This document shows, piece after piece, positions 17,523 to 25,486 of a DNA stretch of 64,000 nt. The notes beneath the pieces are model-generated. The model made no database searches. It had not been told where the DNA came from and saw nothing but the letters and a program-made list of their open reading frames with translations. The stretch's first letter is position 1. Every line of letters begins with the position of its first letter. Source of the stretch: CAXQZM01 sp965229645 (GTDB taxonomy: Bacteria; Pseudomonadota; Alphaproteobacteria; UBA7985). The stretch lies in NCBI GenBank assembly GCA_965229645.1, contig OZ245893.1, forward strand, positions 2,356,001-2,420,000, read 5' to 3'. The position numbers were made by a program, and so were the translations under genes.

Positions 17523-18716
17523 TTAGTTTTCGGCCATGGCGGCGTTGTACGCCGCCGTAATGTCCATGAGGGCCTGTTCAGCCGATTCCTCGCCCGACAA
17601 GAACTCGGCCAATTCGGCCCCCGCCGCCGTGTGCATGGCCCCGACGTGGGGTAACATGGGGTAGGGGTTGGCCCCGTTGGCGGCAGAGGCAAATACCCCT
17701 GCGGCAGCGGGGGTCGGCGCGTACCCGTCGATCACCCAAACGGCCAAGGCGTCGTTGCCTTCGACGGACAGAACCGAGTCCATGGCGTGGATCGCGGTGC
17801 TGACAGCGTTGGCCAGGTCTTCGTCAGACTGGTTGGCGGCGAAGAAGAAACCGTCCCACCACAGCGTCGTCGCAGGGACCGATCCGCCACCGAAGGTGGG
17901 GGCCGAGCCCATGACAACCTCTTGGTCCAATGCGGTCACGCCGTCGATGACCGCCTGGGCGCGCGACCCCCAGAGGTTGGCGATGCCCGCTTCGCCCTGC
18001 TCAAACTGGGCTTGCACAGCGTCGGAGTTGAAGGTGAGGAACTCGGGGTTCATGAGGTCCGTCAACTCCTTCATCATGCTTAGGGTGGCGATGCCCGCGG
18101 CATTGTCGATGTTGGCTTCGGTCCCGTTGACGAACATGGGCTCGCCCGTTCCCTGCCACATGTTGACGAACTCCTCGCCCAAGTTCCAGCCAGCGGCGAA
18201 GGTTCCCGTTAGGGGATAGTCCATGAGGCCCATATCCTGGGCGGCCTTGGCGAGGGCGACAACCTCCTCGTAGGTGCTGGGCATGTCCATGCCCGTAGCC
18301 GCAAGAACGTCAGCGCGCACCATCAGGTGTTGCGCATTGCCCATGAAGGCCAGGGCAACAACCTCGCCCGCTTGCTCAATTTTCATGGCCGCAGGCAAGT
18401 CCGCGACGCCAGGAACGTCGCTAATCGATGCGACGAGGCCCGCGGCGTTGGCGGCAGTAAAGGTTGAGTTGGCGCCGATGACAGCATTGTAGGCCGCAGG
18501 CGAAGCCTCGAGCGCTGGATTGATCTTGTCTTTATGCTCCTGATCGCGCTCGGTAGAGGCTCCGCAGATCGCCTCTGCTTGGTTCTGAACCGCTTCAACG
18601 GCGGGGAACGCCGCCGACAAGATCGAAATGTTGGACCCATCGCAATGGCCGTCGGCCAGGGCAGATGTCGAAGCAAGCGCTGAAACACCCGCTGCTAAGG
18701 TTAATTTTTTAATCAC
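17523..18716 (-). CDS. Sugar ABC importer, periplasmic binding protein (family 1)
   Basis: A 397-residue solute-binding protein. The best start is the GTG at 18716: AAGGAG lies six bases upstream, whereas the ATG at 18722 directly touches it. The signal peptide follows (start codon, then IKKLTLAAGVSALASTSALA, then DGH). The mature protein begins GSNISILSAAFPAVEAVQNQ and contains YEEVVALAKAAQDMG and WGSRAQAVIDGVTAL, as in family 1 carbohydrate-binding proteins. It follows the ATPase gene by 35 bp. The sugar is not identifiable. Confidence 0.85.
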   Translation of the reverse strand: MIKKLTLAAGVSALASTSALADGHCDGSNISILSAAFPAVEAVQNQAEAICGASTERDQEHKDKINPALEASPAAYNAVIGANSTFTAANAAGLVASISDVPGVADLPAAMKIEQAGEVVALAFMGNAQHLMVRADVLAATGMDMPSTYEEVVALAKAAQDMGLMDYPLTGTFAAGWNLGEEFVNMWQGTGEPMFVNGTEANIDNAAGIATLSMMKELTDLMNPEFLTFNSDAVQAQFEQGEAGIANLWGSRAQAVIDGVTALDQEVVMGSAPTFGGGSVPATTLWWDGFFFAANQSDEDLANAVSTAIHAMDSVLSVEGNDALAVWVIDGYAPTPAAAGVFASAANGANPYPMLPHVGAMHTAAGAELAEFLSGEESAEQALMDITAAYNAAMAEN

Positions 18717-18751
18717 GTTCATCTCCTTAAAGGTTTGAAGGGCGAACACCC

Positions 18752-19813
18752 TTAGGTGTTCATTCTGGTCCCTGTTGAGGCATCAAACAGGTGACACAGT
18801 TCAGGGTCGATCGCCATATGGACGGGGTCGCCAATGGTCGCTCGATGGTCTTTGGGGGCTTTGATGCTGACCAGCGCCGCTTCGGCGCCGTCGCCGATCT
18901 TAACGGTGATCATGGTCGCATCGCCCAACAGTTCGAAGGAATAGACAGCGGCCTGTAGCTGCGCCGCTTCGTTCGACAGGCGCATATCTTCGGCGCGAAA
19001 CCCCAGGGTCACGGGCCCGTCCTCGCCTTTTAGGCCGTCGATGGTCAACCCTGGGGCGGCGAATTGGCCGTTGCGCAGGGTTCCTGGCACCAAATTCATG
19101 GCAGGCGACCCGATAAAGCTCGCGACAAAGGTGTTGGCGGGCTTGTCGTAAATGTCGGTCGGGGTCCCAACTTGCTGGATTTGGCCCTTGTTCATGACCA
19201 CAACCCGATCCGCCAGGGTCATGGCCTCGATTTGATCGTGGGTCACATAAATGGTCGTCACTCGCAGTTCGTGCTGCAAGTTTTTGATCTGGGCCCGCGT
19301 GGAAACGCGCAGCTTGGCGTCGAGGTTCGAGAGGGGCTCGTCCATCAAAAACACGTTGGGCTCGCGGACGATGGCGCGGGCCAGCGCCACCCGCTGCCGC
19401 TGGCCGCCCGACAAGGCGGCGGGTTTGCGGTCCATAAAGGGTTCGAGTTCGACCATGGCCGCCGCGCGGTCAACACGCTGGGCGTGTTCCGACACGGGAA
19501 CTTTGCGAACCTTGAGGGGAAAACGAATATTCTCCCGCACTGTCATGTTGGGATAGAGGCCGTAGGACTGGAACACCATGGCGACATCGCGGTCCTTGGG
19601 CGCAAGATCGTTGACGCGCTGACCATCGACGACAATGTCCCCCTCGCTGACGCTCTCGAGCCCCGCGATCATGCGCATGGTCGTGGTCTTGCCGCAGCCC
19701 GACGGGCCGAGCAGCACCAGGAACTCCTGATCCGCAATCGTCAGGTTAAACTTATCAACGCCAACGAAGGCACCCCAGCGCTTGCAGAGATTTTTCAGTT
19801 CGATCAGGGCCAT
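18752..19813 (-). CDS. Carbohydrate ABC importer ATPase, UgpC/MalK type
   Basis: A 353-residue ATPase that energises the sugar importer. Walker A is GPSGCGKTTT (about 36-45), the Q loop is FQSYGLYPNMTV, the signature is LSGGQRQRVALARA, Walker B is VFLMDEPLSNLD and the switch His is VTHDQ. After residue 235 comes the C-terminal OB-fold regulatory domain (VTLGFRAEDMRL). It is the first gene of a five-gene minus-strand operon: ATPase, binding protein, two permeases, SnoaL-like. Some family members serve several permeases. Repeat R2 lies upstream of its promoter. Confidence 0.92.
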   Translation of the reverse strand: MALIELKNLCKRWGAFVGVDKFNLTIADQEFLVLLGPSGCGKTTTMRMIAGLESVSEGDIVVDGQRVNDLAPKDRDVAMVFQSYGLYPNMTVRENIRFPLKVRKVPVSEHAQRVDRAAAMVELEPFMDRKPAALSGGQRQRVALARAIVREPNVFLMDEPLSNLDAKLRVSTRAQIKNLQHELRVTTIYVTHDQIEAMTLADRVVVMNKGQIQQVGTPTDIYDKPANTFVASFIGSPAMNLVPGTLRNGQFAAPGLTIDGLKGEDGPVTLGFRAEDMRLSNEAAQLQAAVYSFELLGDATMITVKIGDGAEAALVSIKAPKDHRATIGDPVHMAIDPELCHLFDASTGTRMNT

Positions 19814-19938
19814 GCGGTTTCCTCATGCGGATTGCCAACCCTTTGGGTGCTTTGGCCCCGAATCTCAAGTAAATTCGCGCCGCGCAGGGGACACGTTTGC
19901 GACGGTTTGGGGCAAAACGCCCGGGCCGTGCCGACTAA

Positions 19939-20133
19939 TACCAGCGGCGAATGAGAATGACTCATATATTCGCTGGTATAAGGGCCGCGACTGCGGCCCC
20001 CGTAGCGGCCCCGAGAATGGCGGACACGCGCCTCGGGGTATAAGCGAAGGCCCCGTCGGAGGCGAAACGCGAAGCGTTTCTGCCGTGAGACATAAAACGC
20101 TCAAAAAGGTGTCAACCTTTTTGGCCGTTGGTA
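19939..20133 (+). repeat. Dispersed multi-hairpin repeat R2 (195 bp, TAA/TAA flanks)
   Basis: A basic-length copy starting TACCAGCGGCGAATGAGAAT and ending GGCCGTTGGTA. The flanking triplets are TAA (19936-19938) and TAA (20134-20136), an apparent 3-bp target duplication. The terminal hairpin reads AAAAAGGT-GTCA-ACCTTTTT, where the G-C pair replaces the A-T pair of other copies, a compensated change. It fills the gap between the divergent sugar ATPase and oxygenase genes and ends only 10 bp before the latter's start codon, so it may carry its promoter. Confidence 0.9.
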
Positions 20134-20145
20134 TAAGCAAGACGA

Positions 20146-21174
20146 ATGTATGCCGACCTGCCCCCCTTTCCCACGTCCATTCCCTCTGGGTTTCCCCCTA
20201 TCGATCCCGCGCTCGACACCGATTTTGACCCGCATATCCATCTGGCCCTGAGCCAGCCCGAGCAGGTTTATACCCTCGCGGACTTGGGATACGACCCCGA
20301 AACCCTCGAAGCTGCGCCGTCTCCCATCGCCGCCACGTCGTGTTTTCGCGTCCTCTCCGACGCGGGTGTTGCCGCCCTGCAACAGGCGACTCGAGGGCTC
20401 GAACCCTATTGCCGCAACCTGGGTCGGATCAGCCGCGCCGTGCGCGGCGGGGTCTATCAGTCTCGATTTTTGCGGGGGCTGTGCGTGTCCCCCGAGGTTG
20501 CCGCCCATTGCTCAAACCTCATGCAGCTTCCCCTCCATCCCCATTCGCTGCCCCATCAACTCGGCCATCTGAACTATACGCCCAAAACCCCTGGCGAGCA
20601 TGTCGATAAGTGGCATGTCGATACGTTGCGCTTTGACTACGTGCTCTTTGTCACCGACCCCAGGGCGGTCGCGGGCGGGGAGTTCCAATATTTTCGCGGT
20701 ACCAAGCAAGAAATGGCCGCGCTTTATGCCGCTGGCGCGCGCTTTCCAGAAGACCGAATCGTCTCGCCCACCCTGCCAGGGCCAGGCTATGCAGTGCTGC
20801 AACAAGGGAACTTGGTCGTTCATCGCGCCAAAGGACTCGATCCAGGAGGCGTGGACACGGCAAACTATACGGGCCTGGAGCGGATTACTTTGGTCAACGG
20901 CTACGTCCCCGCCGACATGCGCCACCCCGACTTCACCGCCTTCGATCAACTTTACAAGATCGACCCCCAAGCAACCATTTCGGGAGAGTACGCCCGCCAC
21001 GCCGCCTGGATGGGCCAGGCGCGCCTCGCCGCAATTTTGGCGGGCGCGCCCGACGCGATGGAACGGACGGCGCTTGCAACGCACTTGCGTGCAGCAGCGG
21101 CAGAGCTCACCGCCTCCGCCGACGCCATGGAGCGGGCGACCGACGGCACTTTAGCGCACTTTGGCGATGGCTAA
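20146..21174 (+). CDS. Probable 2OG-Fe(II) oxygenase-like protein
   Basis: A 342-residue soluble protein. The region 150-250 looks like the jelly-roll core of 2-oxoglutarate/Fe(II) oxygenases: HVDKWHVDTL gives a H-x-D pair (H157, D159), GGEFQYFRGT follows, and VLQQGNLVVHRAKG supplies a distal His (H226) with an Arg in ERITLVNGYV about 20 residues on. I do not recognise the subfamily or substrate. The start has no obvious ribosome site and lies just after repeat R2. The Atm1-like exporter gene follows 27 bp later on the same strand, possibly the same operon. Confidence 0.6.
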   Translation: MYADLPPFPTSIPSGFPPIDPALDTDFDPHIHLALSQPEQVYTLADLGYDPETLEAAPSPIAATSCFRVLSDAGVAALQQATRGLEPYCRNLGRISRAVRGGVYQSRFLRGLCVSPEVAAHCSNLMQLPLHPHSLPHQLGHLNYTPKTPGEHVDKWHVDTLRFDYVLFVTDPRAVAGGEFQYFRGTKQEMAALYAAGARFPEDRIVSPTLPGPGYAVLQQGNLVVHRAKGLDPGGVDTANYTGLERITLVNGYVPADMRHPDFTAFDQLYKIDPQATISGEYARHAAWMGQARLAAILAGAPDAMERTALATHLRAAAAELTASADAMERATDGTLAHFGDG

Positions 21175-21201
21175 CCTTGGGGACGGACCTACATAGGCCC
21201 C

Positions 21202-23031
21202 ATGTCTCGCCGCGCCCGCTACGCCTTGGCCCAGGGCCGTGCTGACCAGCGCATGGGTCGGCGCGGGACCGACTCTTTCGCCCGCATTCGGCAAATTTTC
21301 ACCCTGATTTTGACGGCCATCTGGCAAGACCAGACCTGGGCTTACCGCACGGCCTTGCTCGGCGCCTTTGTTTTGTTGACCAGCGGCCGGCTGTTTGGGT
21401 TTTTCATCGCCATCTCGCTCGGCTGGTTGGTCGATTACTATGGGTCGGCGAATCCGACGCTGGTGATCGCCCTAGGCTTGCTGGCGGTCTACGCCAGCGC
21501 GCAGTTCTTCTCGACCCTGATCGAAGTCATCGGCAACTTGCTCTTCGCGCTGCCGCAGGGGCAGAGCCAAGTCACCTTGGCCAGCAGCGTGTTCGCGAAT
21601 TTGATCCGCTTGCCGCTGTCTTTTCATACCGATCAACGCACAGGCGGCCTGGCGAACGCCTTTGATCGCGGCACCGAGGCCATTGGCCGCCTATCGTCCA
21701 TTTTCCTCTTTGGCGTGCTGCCGATCCTCTTGCAGTTGATCATCGCGCAGGTTCTGGTGGTACGGCTCTACGGCTGGGCCTTCTTGCCCTTGGTGGCGGG
21801 CATCTGCGTGACGGCTGCCTGGGTCACCTTCGCCCTATCGCGCTGGTACCGTCGCCTCGTTGCCAAAGCCTTGGAGACCGACGACAAAATTTCCGAACAG
21901 GCCGTCGATAGCCTCATGAATATCGAGGCCGTGAAAGTTTTCAATCGGACCGACTACGAATTGGCGCGCCTGACCCCCTTGTGGGAGGTGGAGCGGGTAC
22001 GGGTTCTGCGGCTCGGCCGCGCCGCCGAGGCCATGCGCGCGGCCAATACGGGCATCCAGGCGGTGTCGGTGTTGATGCTGGGCGCCTATATGGCCACCCA
22101 AGTTGTCAACGGGCCGCTAACGGCGGGCGATTTTGTCGCTTTTGTCGGCATCATCAACCAGCTGTTTTTGCCGATTCGGCAGCTGTCGGCGGCCTACCGC
22201 AATGCCAGCCGGGCGGAACAGGACGCCAGTCGGTTTTTTGGATTCTTGAACGAAGCGCCCGAAGAACGGGTCGAACCGCCCGATTTGCCCCTCCGGCTCA
22301 ATCGCCCCGCCTTGGTGTTCGCAGGCGTGGACTTTGCGTTCCCCGACCGCCCGCCCCTGATCAAGGGCCTCGACTTGACCGTCCCCGCGGGGCAACAAAG
22401 CGCCCTGGTGGGGGCGACGGGGTCGGGTAAATCAACCCTCGCCAAGCTGGCCCTACGCTTGGAAACCCCGCACGCGGGACACATTCATCTCCATGGGCGA
22501 GACCTGCGCCAGCTGCCGCTGTCGCAAATTCGCTCTAGCCTTGCGCTCACCCCGCAATCGACGGGCATTTTTGCCGAAACAATCGCGTTCAATCTGCGCT
22601 TTGGTCGCCCCGATGCCGACCAGGCAGCCCTTGAACAAGCCGCGCAGGATGCCTGCTTGCACGACTTTGTCGCGAGCCTGCCCGAGGGGTACGGGACGCG
22701 CGTCGGCGAGGGGGGGCAAAAACTCTCTGGCGGCGAACGTCAACGCCTCGCCATTGCCCGCACCCTGCTCCGTAATGCGGACGTCTATCTGTTCGATGAA
22801 GCGACGTCGGCCTTGGATTTGACAACCGAAGCGCGGATCATGGCGCAAATTCGCCAACGGCTGGCGGGCAAGACTCTGATTTTCATCGCCCATCGCCTGA
22901 CCACCATTCAACACGTCGATACCATTTTCGTCCTCGACGAAGGAAACCTAGTGGAACAGGGATCCCATGCGCAGTTGCGCGCCCAGGGCGGGCTTTATGA
23001 GCGACTCTGGACGACCCAACATGTCACCTGA
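21202..23031 (+). CDS. ABC exporter, fused permease-ATPase, Atm1/MsbA-like
   Basis: A 609-residue half-transporter. The transmembrane domain (residues 45-330) has about six helices and contains DDKISEQAVDSLMNIEAVKVFNRTDYE, which resembles the Atm1/HMT1 group (AVDSLLNYEAVKYF). The ATPase domain has Walker A GATGSGKST, signature LSGGERQRLAIART, Walker B VYLFDEATSALD and switch His IAHRLTTI. Atm1-type proteins export glutathione or sulfur compounds, but lipid exporters look similar. It should act as a homodimer in the inner membrane. It follows the oxygenase-like gene closely. Repeat R3 begins 8 bp after its stop codon. Confidence 0.82.
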   Translation: MSRRARYALAQGRADQRMGRRGTDSFARIRQIFTLILTAIWQDQTWAYRTALLGAFVLLTSGRLFGFFIAISLGWLVDYYGSANPTLVIALGLLAVYASAQFFSTLIEVIGNLLFALPQGQSQVTLASSVFANLIRLPLSFHTDQRTGGLANAFDRGTEAIGRLSSIFLFGVLPILLQLIIAQVLVVRLYGWAFLPLVAGICVTAAWVTFALSRWYRRLVAKALETDDKISEQAVDSLMNIEAVKVFNRTDYELARLTPLWEVERVRVLRLGRAAEAMRAANTGIQAVSVLMLGAYMATQVVNGPLTAGDFVAFVGIINQLFLPIRQLSAAYRNASRAEQDASRFFGFLNEAPEERVEPPDLPLRLNRPALVFAGVDFAFPDRPPLIKGLDLTVPAGQQSALVGATGSGKSTLAKLALRLETPHAGHIHLHGRDLRQLPLSQIRSSLALTPQSTGIFAETIAFNLRFGRPDADQAALEQAAQDACLHDFVASLPEGYGTRVGEGGQKLSGGERQRLAIARTLLRNADVYLFDEATSALDLTTEARIMAQIRQRLAGKTLIFIAHRLTTIQHVDTIFVLDEGNLVEQGSHAQLRAQGGLYERLWTTQHVT

Positions 23032-23039
23032 CCCTCTCA

Positions 23040-23284
23040 TACCAACGGCCAAAAAAGTTGACCCTTTTTTTGCCGTTTTGTGTCTCACGGCAGAAACGCT
23101 TCGCGTTTCGGCTTTTTGGGTTGCGGTCTCTACTCGCTCGCTACGCTCGCTCAGCCCGACCGCAGGACGGGGCCTTCGCTTATACCCCGAGGCGCGTGTC
23201 CGCTATTCTCGGGGCCGCTACGGGGGCCGCAGTCGCGGCCCTTATACCAGCGAACATAAGGGTCATTCTTAATGACCGCTGGTA
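23040..23284 (-). repeat. Dispersed multi-hairpin repeat R3 (245 bp, TCA/TCA flanks)
   Basis: A minus-oriented copy, starting TACCAACGGCC and ending GACCGCTGGTA on the plus strand. The flanking triplets TCA (23037-23039) and TCA (23285-23287) match. It carries one unit of the 47-bp GGTCGGGCTGAGCGAGC module. Its last 13 bases are the first codons of maf, and an AAGGG ribosome site for maf also lies inside it. In other copies the same position reads ATTCGCC rather than AATGACC, so this copy has changed to give an ATG. Confidence 0.9.
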
Positions 23285-23871
23285 TCATTCTCGCCTCTGG
23301 TTCCCCTGCGCGGGCGCGCCTCTTGGCGGCGGCGGGCCTGGCGTTTGAGGCTCTGGCCCCCGCAGTTGACGAAGCGGCGATCAAAACAAGGTTGCGGGCA
23401 GAGGCGGCCCTGCCCGCCAACGCCGCCGAAACCTTGGCGGAGGCCAAGGCGCTGCAAGTTTCCTTACGCGCGCCCGACGCGCTGGTGCTGGGCGCCGATC
23501 AACTGCTGGTGTGCGGGGACGCGTGGTTCGACAAACCGCAGGACCTGGACAACCTGCGCGCGCAAATTGCGACCCTGCAAGGGCGCTGGCACGCGCTGTG
23601 GACGGCGGCCGTCCTCATGCGCGGCGGGCAGCGGATTTGGCATACGCGCCAGGAGGCGCGCTTGCTGATGCGCCCCTTGAGCGCGTCTGACATCGCGGCC
23701 TACGTCGCGGCGGCGGGGTCGCGCGTGCTGGCGTGCGTTGGTGGGTACGAGATCGAAGGGCTTGGGGCCAATCTCTTTGCCAAGATCGAGGGCGATTTTT
23801 TCGTCATTCAAGGCCTGCCCTTGCTGGAGGTCTTGCAAGCCTTGCGCGATCAAGGCAGGGCGCACCCATGA
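23272..23871 (+). CDS. maf: Maf-family nucleotide pyrophosphatase
   Basis: A 199-residue Maf/HAM1-fold protein, which hydrolyses non-canonical or modified nucleoside triphosphates. The N-terminal motif IILASGSPARARLLAAAG and the later GADQLL (catalytic Asp region), FDKP and KIEGDFFVIQGLPLLEVL are as in the family. The start codon, ribosome site (AAGGG, nine bases upstream) and residues MTAG lie inside repeat R3; residue 5 spans the repeat edge. The stop overlaps the aroE start (ATGA). maf-aroE-coaE is a common alphaproteobacterial order. The exact nucleotide substrate is unclear. Confidence 0.9.
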   Translation: MTAGIILASGSPARARLLAAAGLAFEALAPAVDEAAIKTRLRAEAALPANAAETLAEAKALQVSLRAPDALVLGADQLLVCGDAWFDKPQDLDNLRAQIATLQGRWHALWTAAVLMRGGQRIWHTRQEARLLMRPLSASDIAAYVAAAGSRVLACVGGYEIEGLGANLFAKIEGDFFVIQGLPLLEVLQALRDQGRAHP

Positions 23872-24644
23872 CCCTGCATGCCCGCGTGATCGGCTGGCCC
23901 GTTCATCATTCCAAATCGCCGCTCATCCATGGCTATTGGCTCGCGCACTATGGCCTCGACGGGGTCTACAAGACTGCGGCGGTGGCGCCCGAGGCGCTGG
24001 CGAAGTTTGTCCAAGACGCTTGGGATTGCGGCTTGGCGGGATTCAACGCCACCCTTCCGCACAAGGAAGCCTTGATGGACTTGGTGGCCCCCGATGCCAC
24101 GGCCCACGCCATCGGCGCCGTCAATACGGTCTATCGGGGTCGTGATGGCTTTGTTGGCACCAATACCGACGCGATGGGATGGTGGCGGTCGCTGAACGTG
24201 ACCACGCCGCCCCGAACAGCCCTGGTGATCGGGGCAGGCGGCGCGGCCAGGGCCGTGGTCCATACCCTAACCCAGCACGGGGTTGAGATCTGCCTCACCA
24301 ACCGGACCCGGGCTAAGGCCGAGAGGTTCGGGCATGCGGTCTTGGACTGGTCTGGGCCAGAAATCGACGGGCGCGGCTTTGAGGTGATTGTCAATACGAG
24401 CGCCTGCGGCATGCACGGGCACAACCCCCTGCGCTTGACCGCCCTCGACCCTGGGACATTGGTGTCGGATCTGGTCTATACACCCTTGGAAACCGACCTA
24501 CTGACCTCGGCCAAAGCCCTCGGCGGGGTGCCGATTGACGGCCTGGGGATGCTGCTGCACCAGGCGGCAGGAGGGTTTGAAAAGTGGTTTGGCCGCCGTC
24601 CTGACGTGACCCCTGCGTTGCGCGCGGCGGTCTTGAGCCCGTGA
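23868..24644 (+). CDS. aroE: Shikimate dehydrogenase (NADP)
   Basis: A 258-residue enzyme that reduces 3-dehydroshikimate to shikimate in aromatic amino acid synthesis. The substrate site shows SKSPLIHGYW and NATLPHKEA with the catalytic Lys. NTDAMGW follows, then the NADP-binding loop GAGGAARA and the basic NRTRAKAE, which fits NADP. NTSACGM and the C-terminal DGLGMLLHQA are also present. I start it at the ATG at 23868 that overlaps the maf stop, not at the upstream in-frame ATG at 23733. The stop overlaps the GTG start of coaE. Confidence 0.94.
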   Translation: MTLHARVIGWPVHHSKSPLIHGYWLAHYGLDGVYKTAAVAPEALAKFVQDAWDCGLAGFNATLPHKEALMDLVAPDATAHAIGAVNTVYRGRDGFVGTNTDAMGWWRSLNVTTPPRTALVIGAGGAARAVVHTLTQHGVEICLTNRTRAKAERFGHAVLDWSGPEIDGRGFEVIVNTSACGMHGHNPLRLTALDPGTLVSDLVYTPLETDLLTSAKALGGVPIDGLGMLLHQAAGGFEKWFGRRPDVTPALRAAVLSP

Positions 24645-25243
24645 AGGTCATTGGTTTGACGGGCGGCATCGCCATGGGCAAGTCCACGGCCGCCGCCATG
24701 TTGAGGGTCTTGCAGGTCCCCGTTCACGACGCCGATGCGGCGGTTCATGCCCTCTATGCGCGCGGCGGCGCGGGCGCCAAAGCGGTGGCGGAGTACTTCC
24801 CCGAAACGCTGGTCAACGGCGCGGTTGATCGGGGCAAGCTGCGGGACCAGGTCGTGGGTCAGCCCCAGGCGTTCGCGCGCCTCGAATCGCTGATCCATCC
24901 GCTGGTGCGCCAACATTCGGCGAACTGGTTGCGGAAGCACGCCCTGCGGCGCGCGCGCCTGGTGGTCCTCGACATCCCGCTCTTGTTCGAAACCGAGCGT
25001 CATCGCGAGGTGCAGGAAATCTGGGTCGTGACCTGCCCCGCCTTCGTGCAACGCCAGCGCGCCCTGGCGCGACCGGGCATGGACGCGGCAAAGCTCGACG
25101 CAATTTTGGCGCGCCAAACCTCGCAAGCGCGGCGCCTGCGCGCCGCGCACCGCATTTTTCCAACGGGCAACGGCAAGCCTGCCCTGTTTCGGGCCCTGCG
25201 CCGCGCCCTCGAACGATCTTATACCAGCGGCGATTGCAACTGA
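24641..25243 (+). CDS. coaE: Dephospho-CoA kinase
   Basis: A 200-residue P-loop kinase that completes coenzyme A synthesis. The GTG start overlaps the aroE stop. Motifs are GLTGGIAMGKST (Walker A), HDADAAVH, DIPLLFE and VTCPAFVQRQRALAR with the lid arginines. The last seven residues (YTSGDCN) and the TGA stop are encoded by repeat R4, which inserted at the 3' end, so the native C-terminus is altered by a few residues. The catalytic core is intact, so it should still work. Confidence 0.93.
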   Translation: MKVIGLTGGIAMGKSTAAAMLRVLQVPVHDADAAVHALYARGGAGAKAVAEYFPETLVNGAVDRGKLRDQVVGQPQAFARLESLIHPLVRQHSANWLRKHALRRARLVVLDIPLLFETERHREVQEIWVVTCPAFVQRQRALARPGMDAAKLDAILARQTSQARRLRAAHRIFPTGNGKPALFRALRRALERSYTSGDCN

Positions 25244-25417
25244 CTCTTTTGATCGCTGGTATAAGGGCCGCGACTGCGGCCCCCGTAGCGGCCCCGAGAC
25301 AAGCTAAGAAAGCGCCTCGGGGTATAAGCGAAGGCCCCGTCGGAGGCGAAACGCGAAGCGTTTCTGCCGTGAGACATAAAACGGCCAAAAAAGTGTCAAC
25401 TTTTTTGGCCGTTGGTT
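25222..25417 (+). repeat. Dispersed multi-hairpin repeat R4 (196 bp), overlaps coaE 3' end
   Basis: A plus-oriented short copy starting TACCAGCGGCGATTGCAACT and ending GGCCGTTGGTT. Flanks are TTA (25219-25221) and TAA (25418-25420). Its first 22 bases supply the end of coaE, including the stop codon. The terminal 14-bp stem with a GTCA loop is perfect here. It separates the maf-aroE-coaE operon from the methyltransferase gene and could act as its terminator. Confidence 0.9.
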
Positions 25418-25486
25418 TAAGACACGGCTCTTAATTTGGGGCCTCTTTCTTTCTTGCATTCCTGGTCTGCCTTGGTAGAGGGAGGC

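Noticed and set aside
18720..18749. ATG starts at 18749 or 18722 for the sugar-binding protein
   Set aside because: The AAGGAG site touches the second ATG and lies inside the first; the GTG at 18716 has proper spacing and begins the signal peptide.
19865..20140. Recurring small peptides (VDTFFAVLCLTAETLRVSPP and similar) in many places
   Set aside because: They are translations of the dispersed repeat (also near 25300, 47900, 49400, 60200). Frames break at different points in each copy, so no coding selection is visible.
20095..20150. Strong promoter inside the repeat end (TTGACA in the hairpin loop on one strand, TATAAG at the insertion edge on the other)
   Set aside because: The two boxes are on opposite strands and no consensus partner lies at the proper spacing, so I could not support a promoter call.
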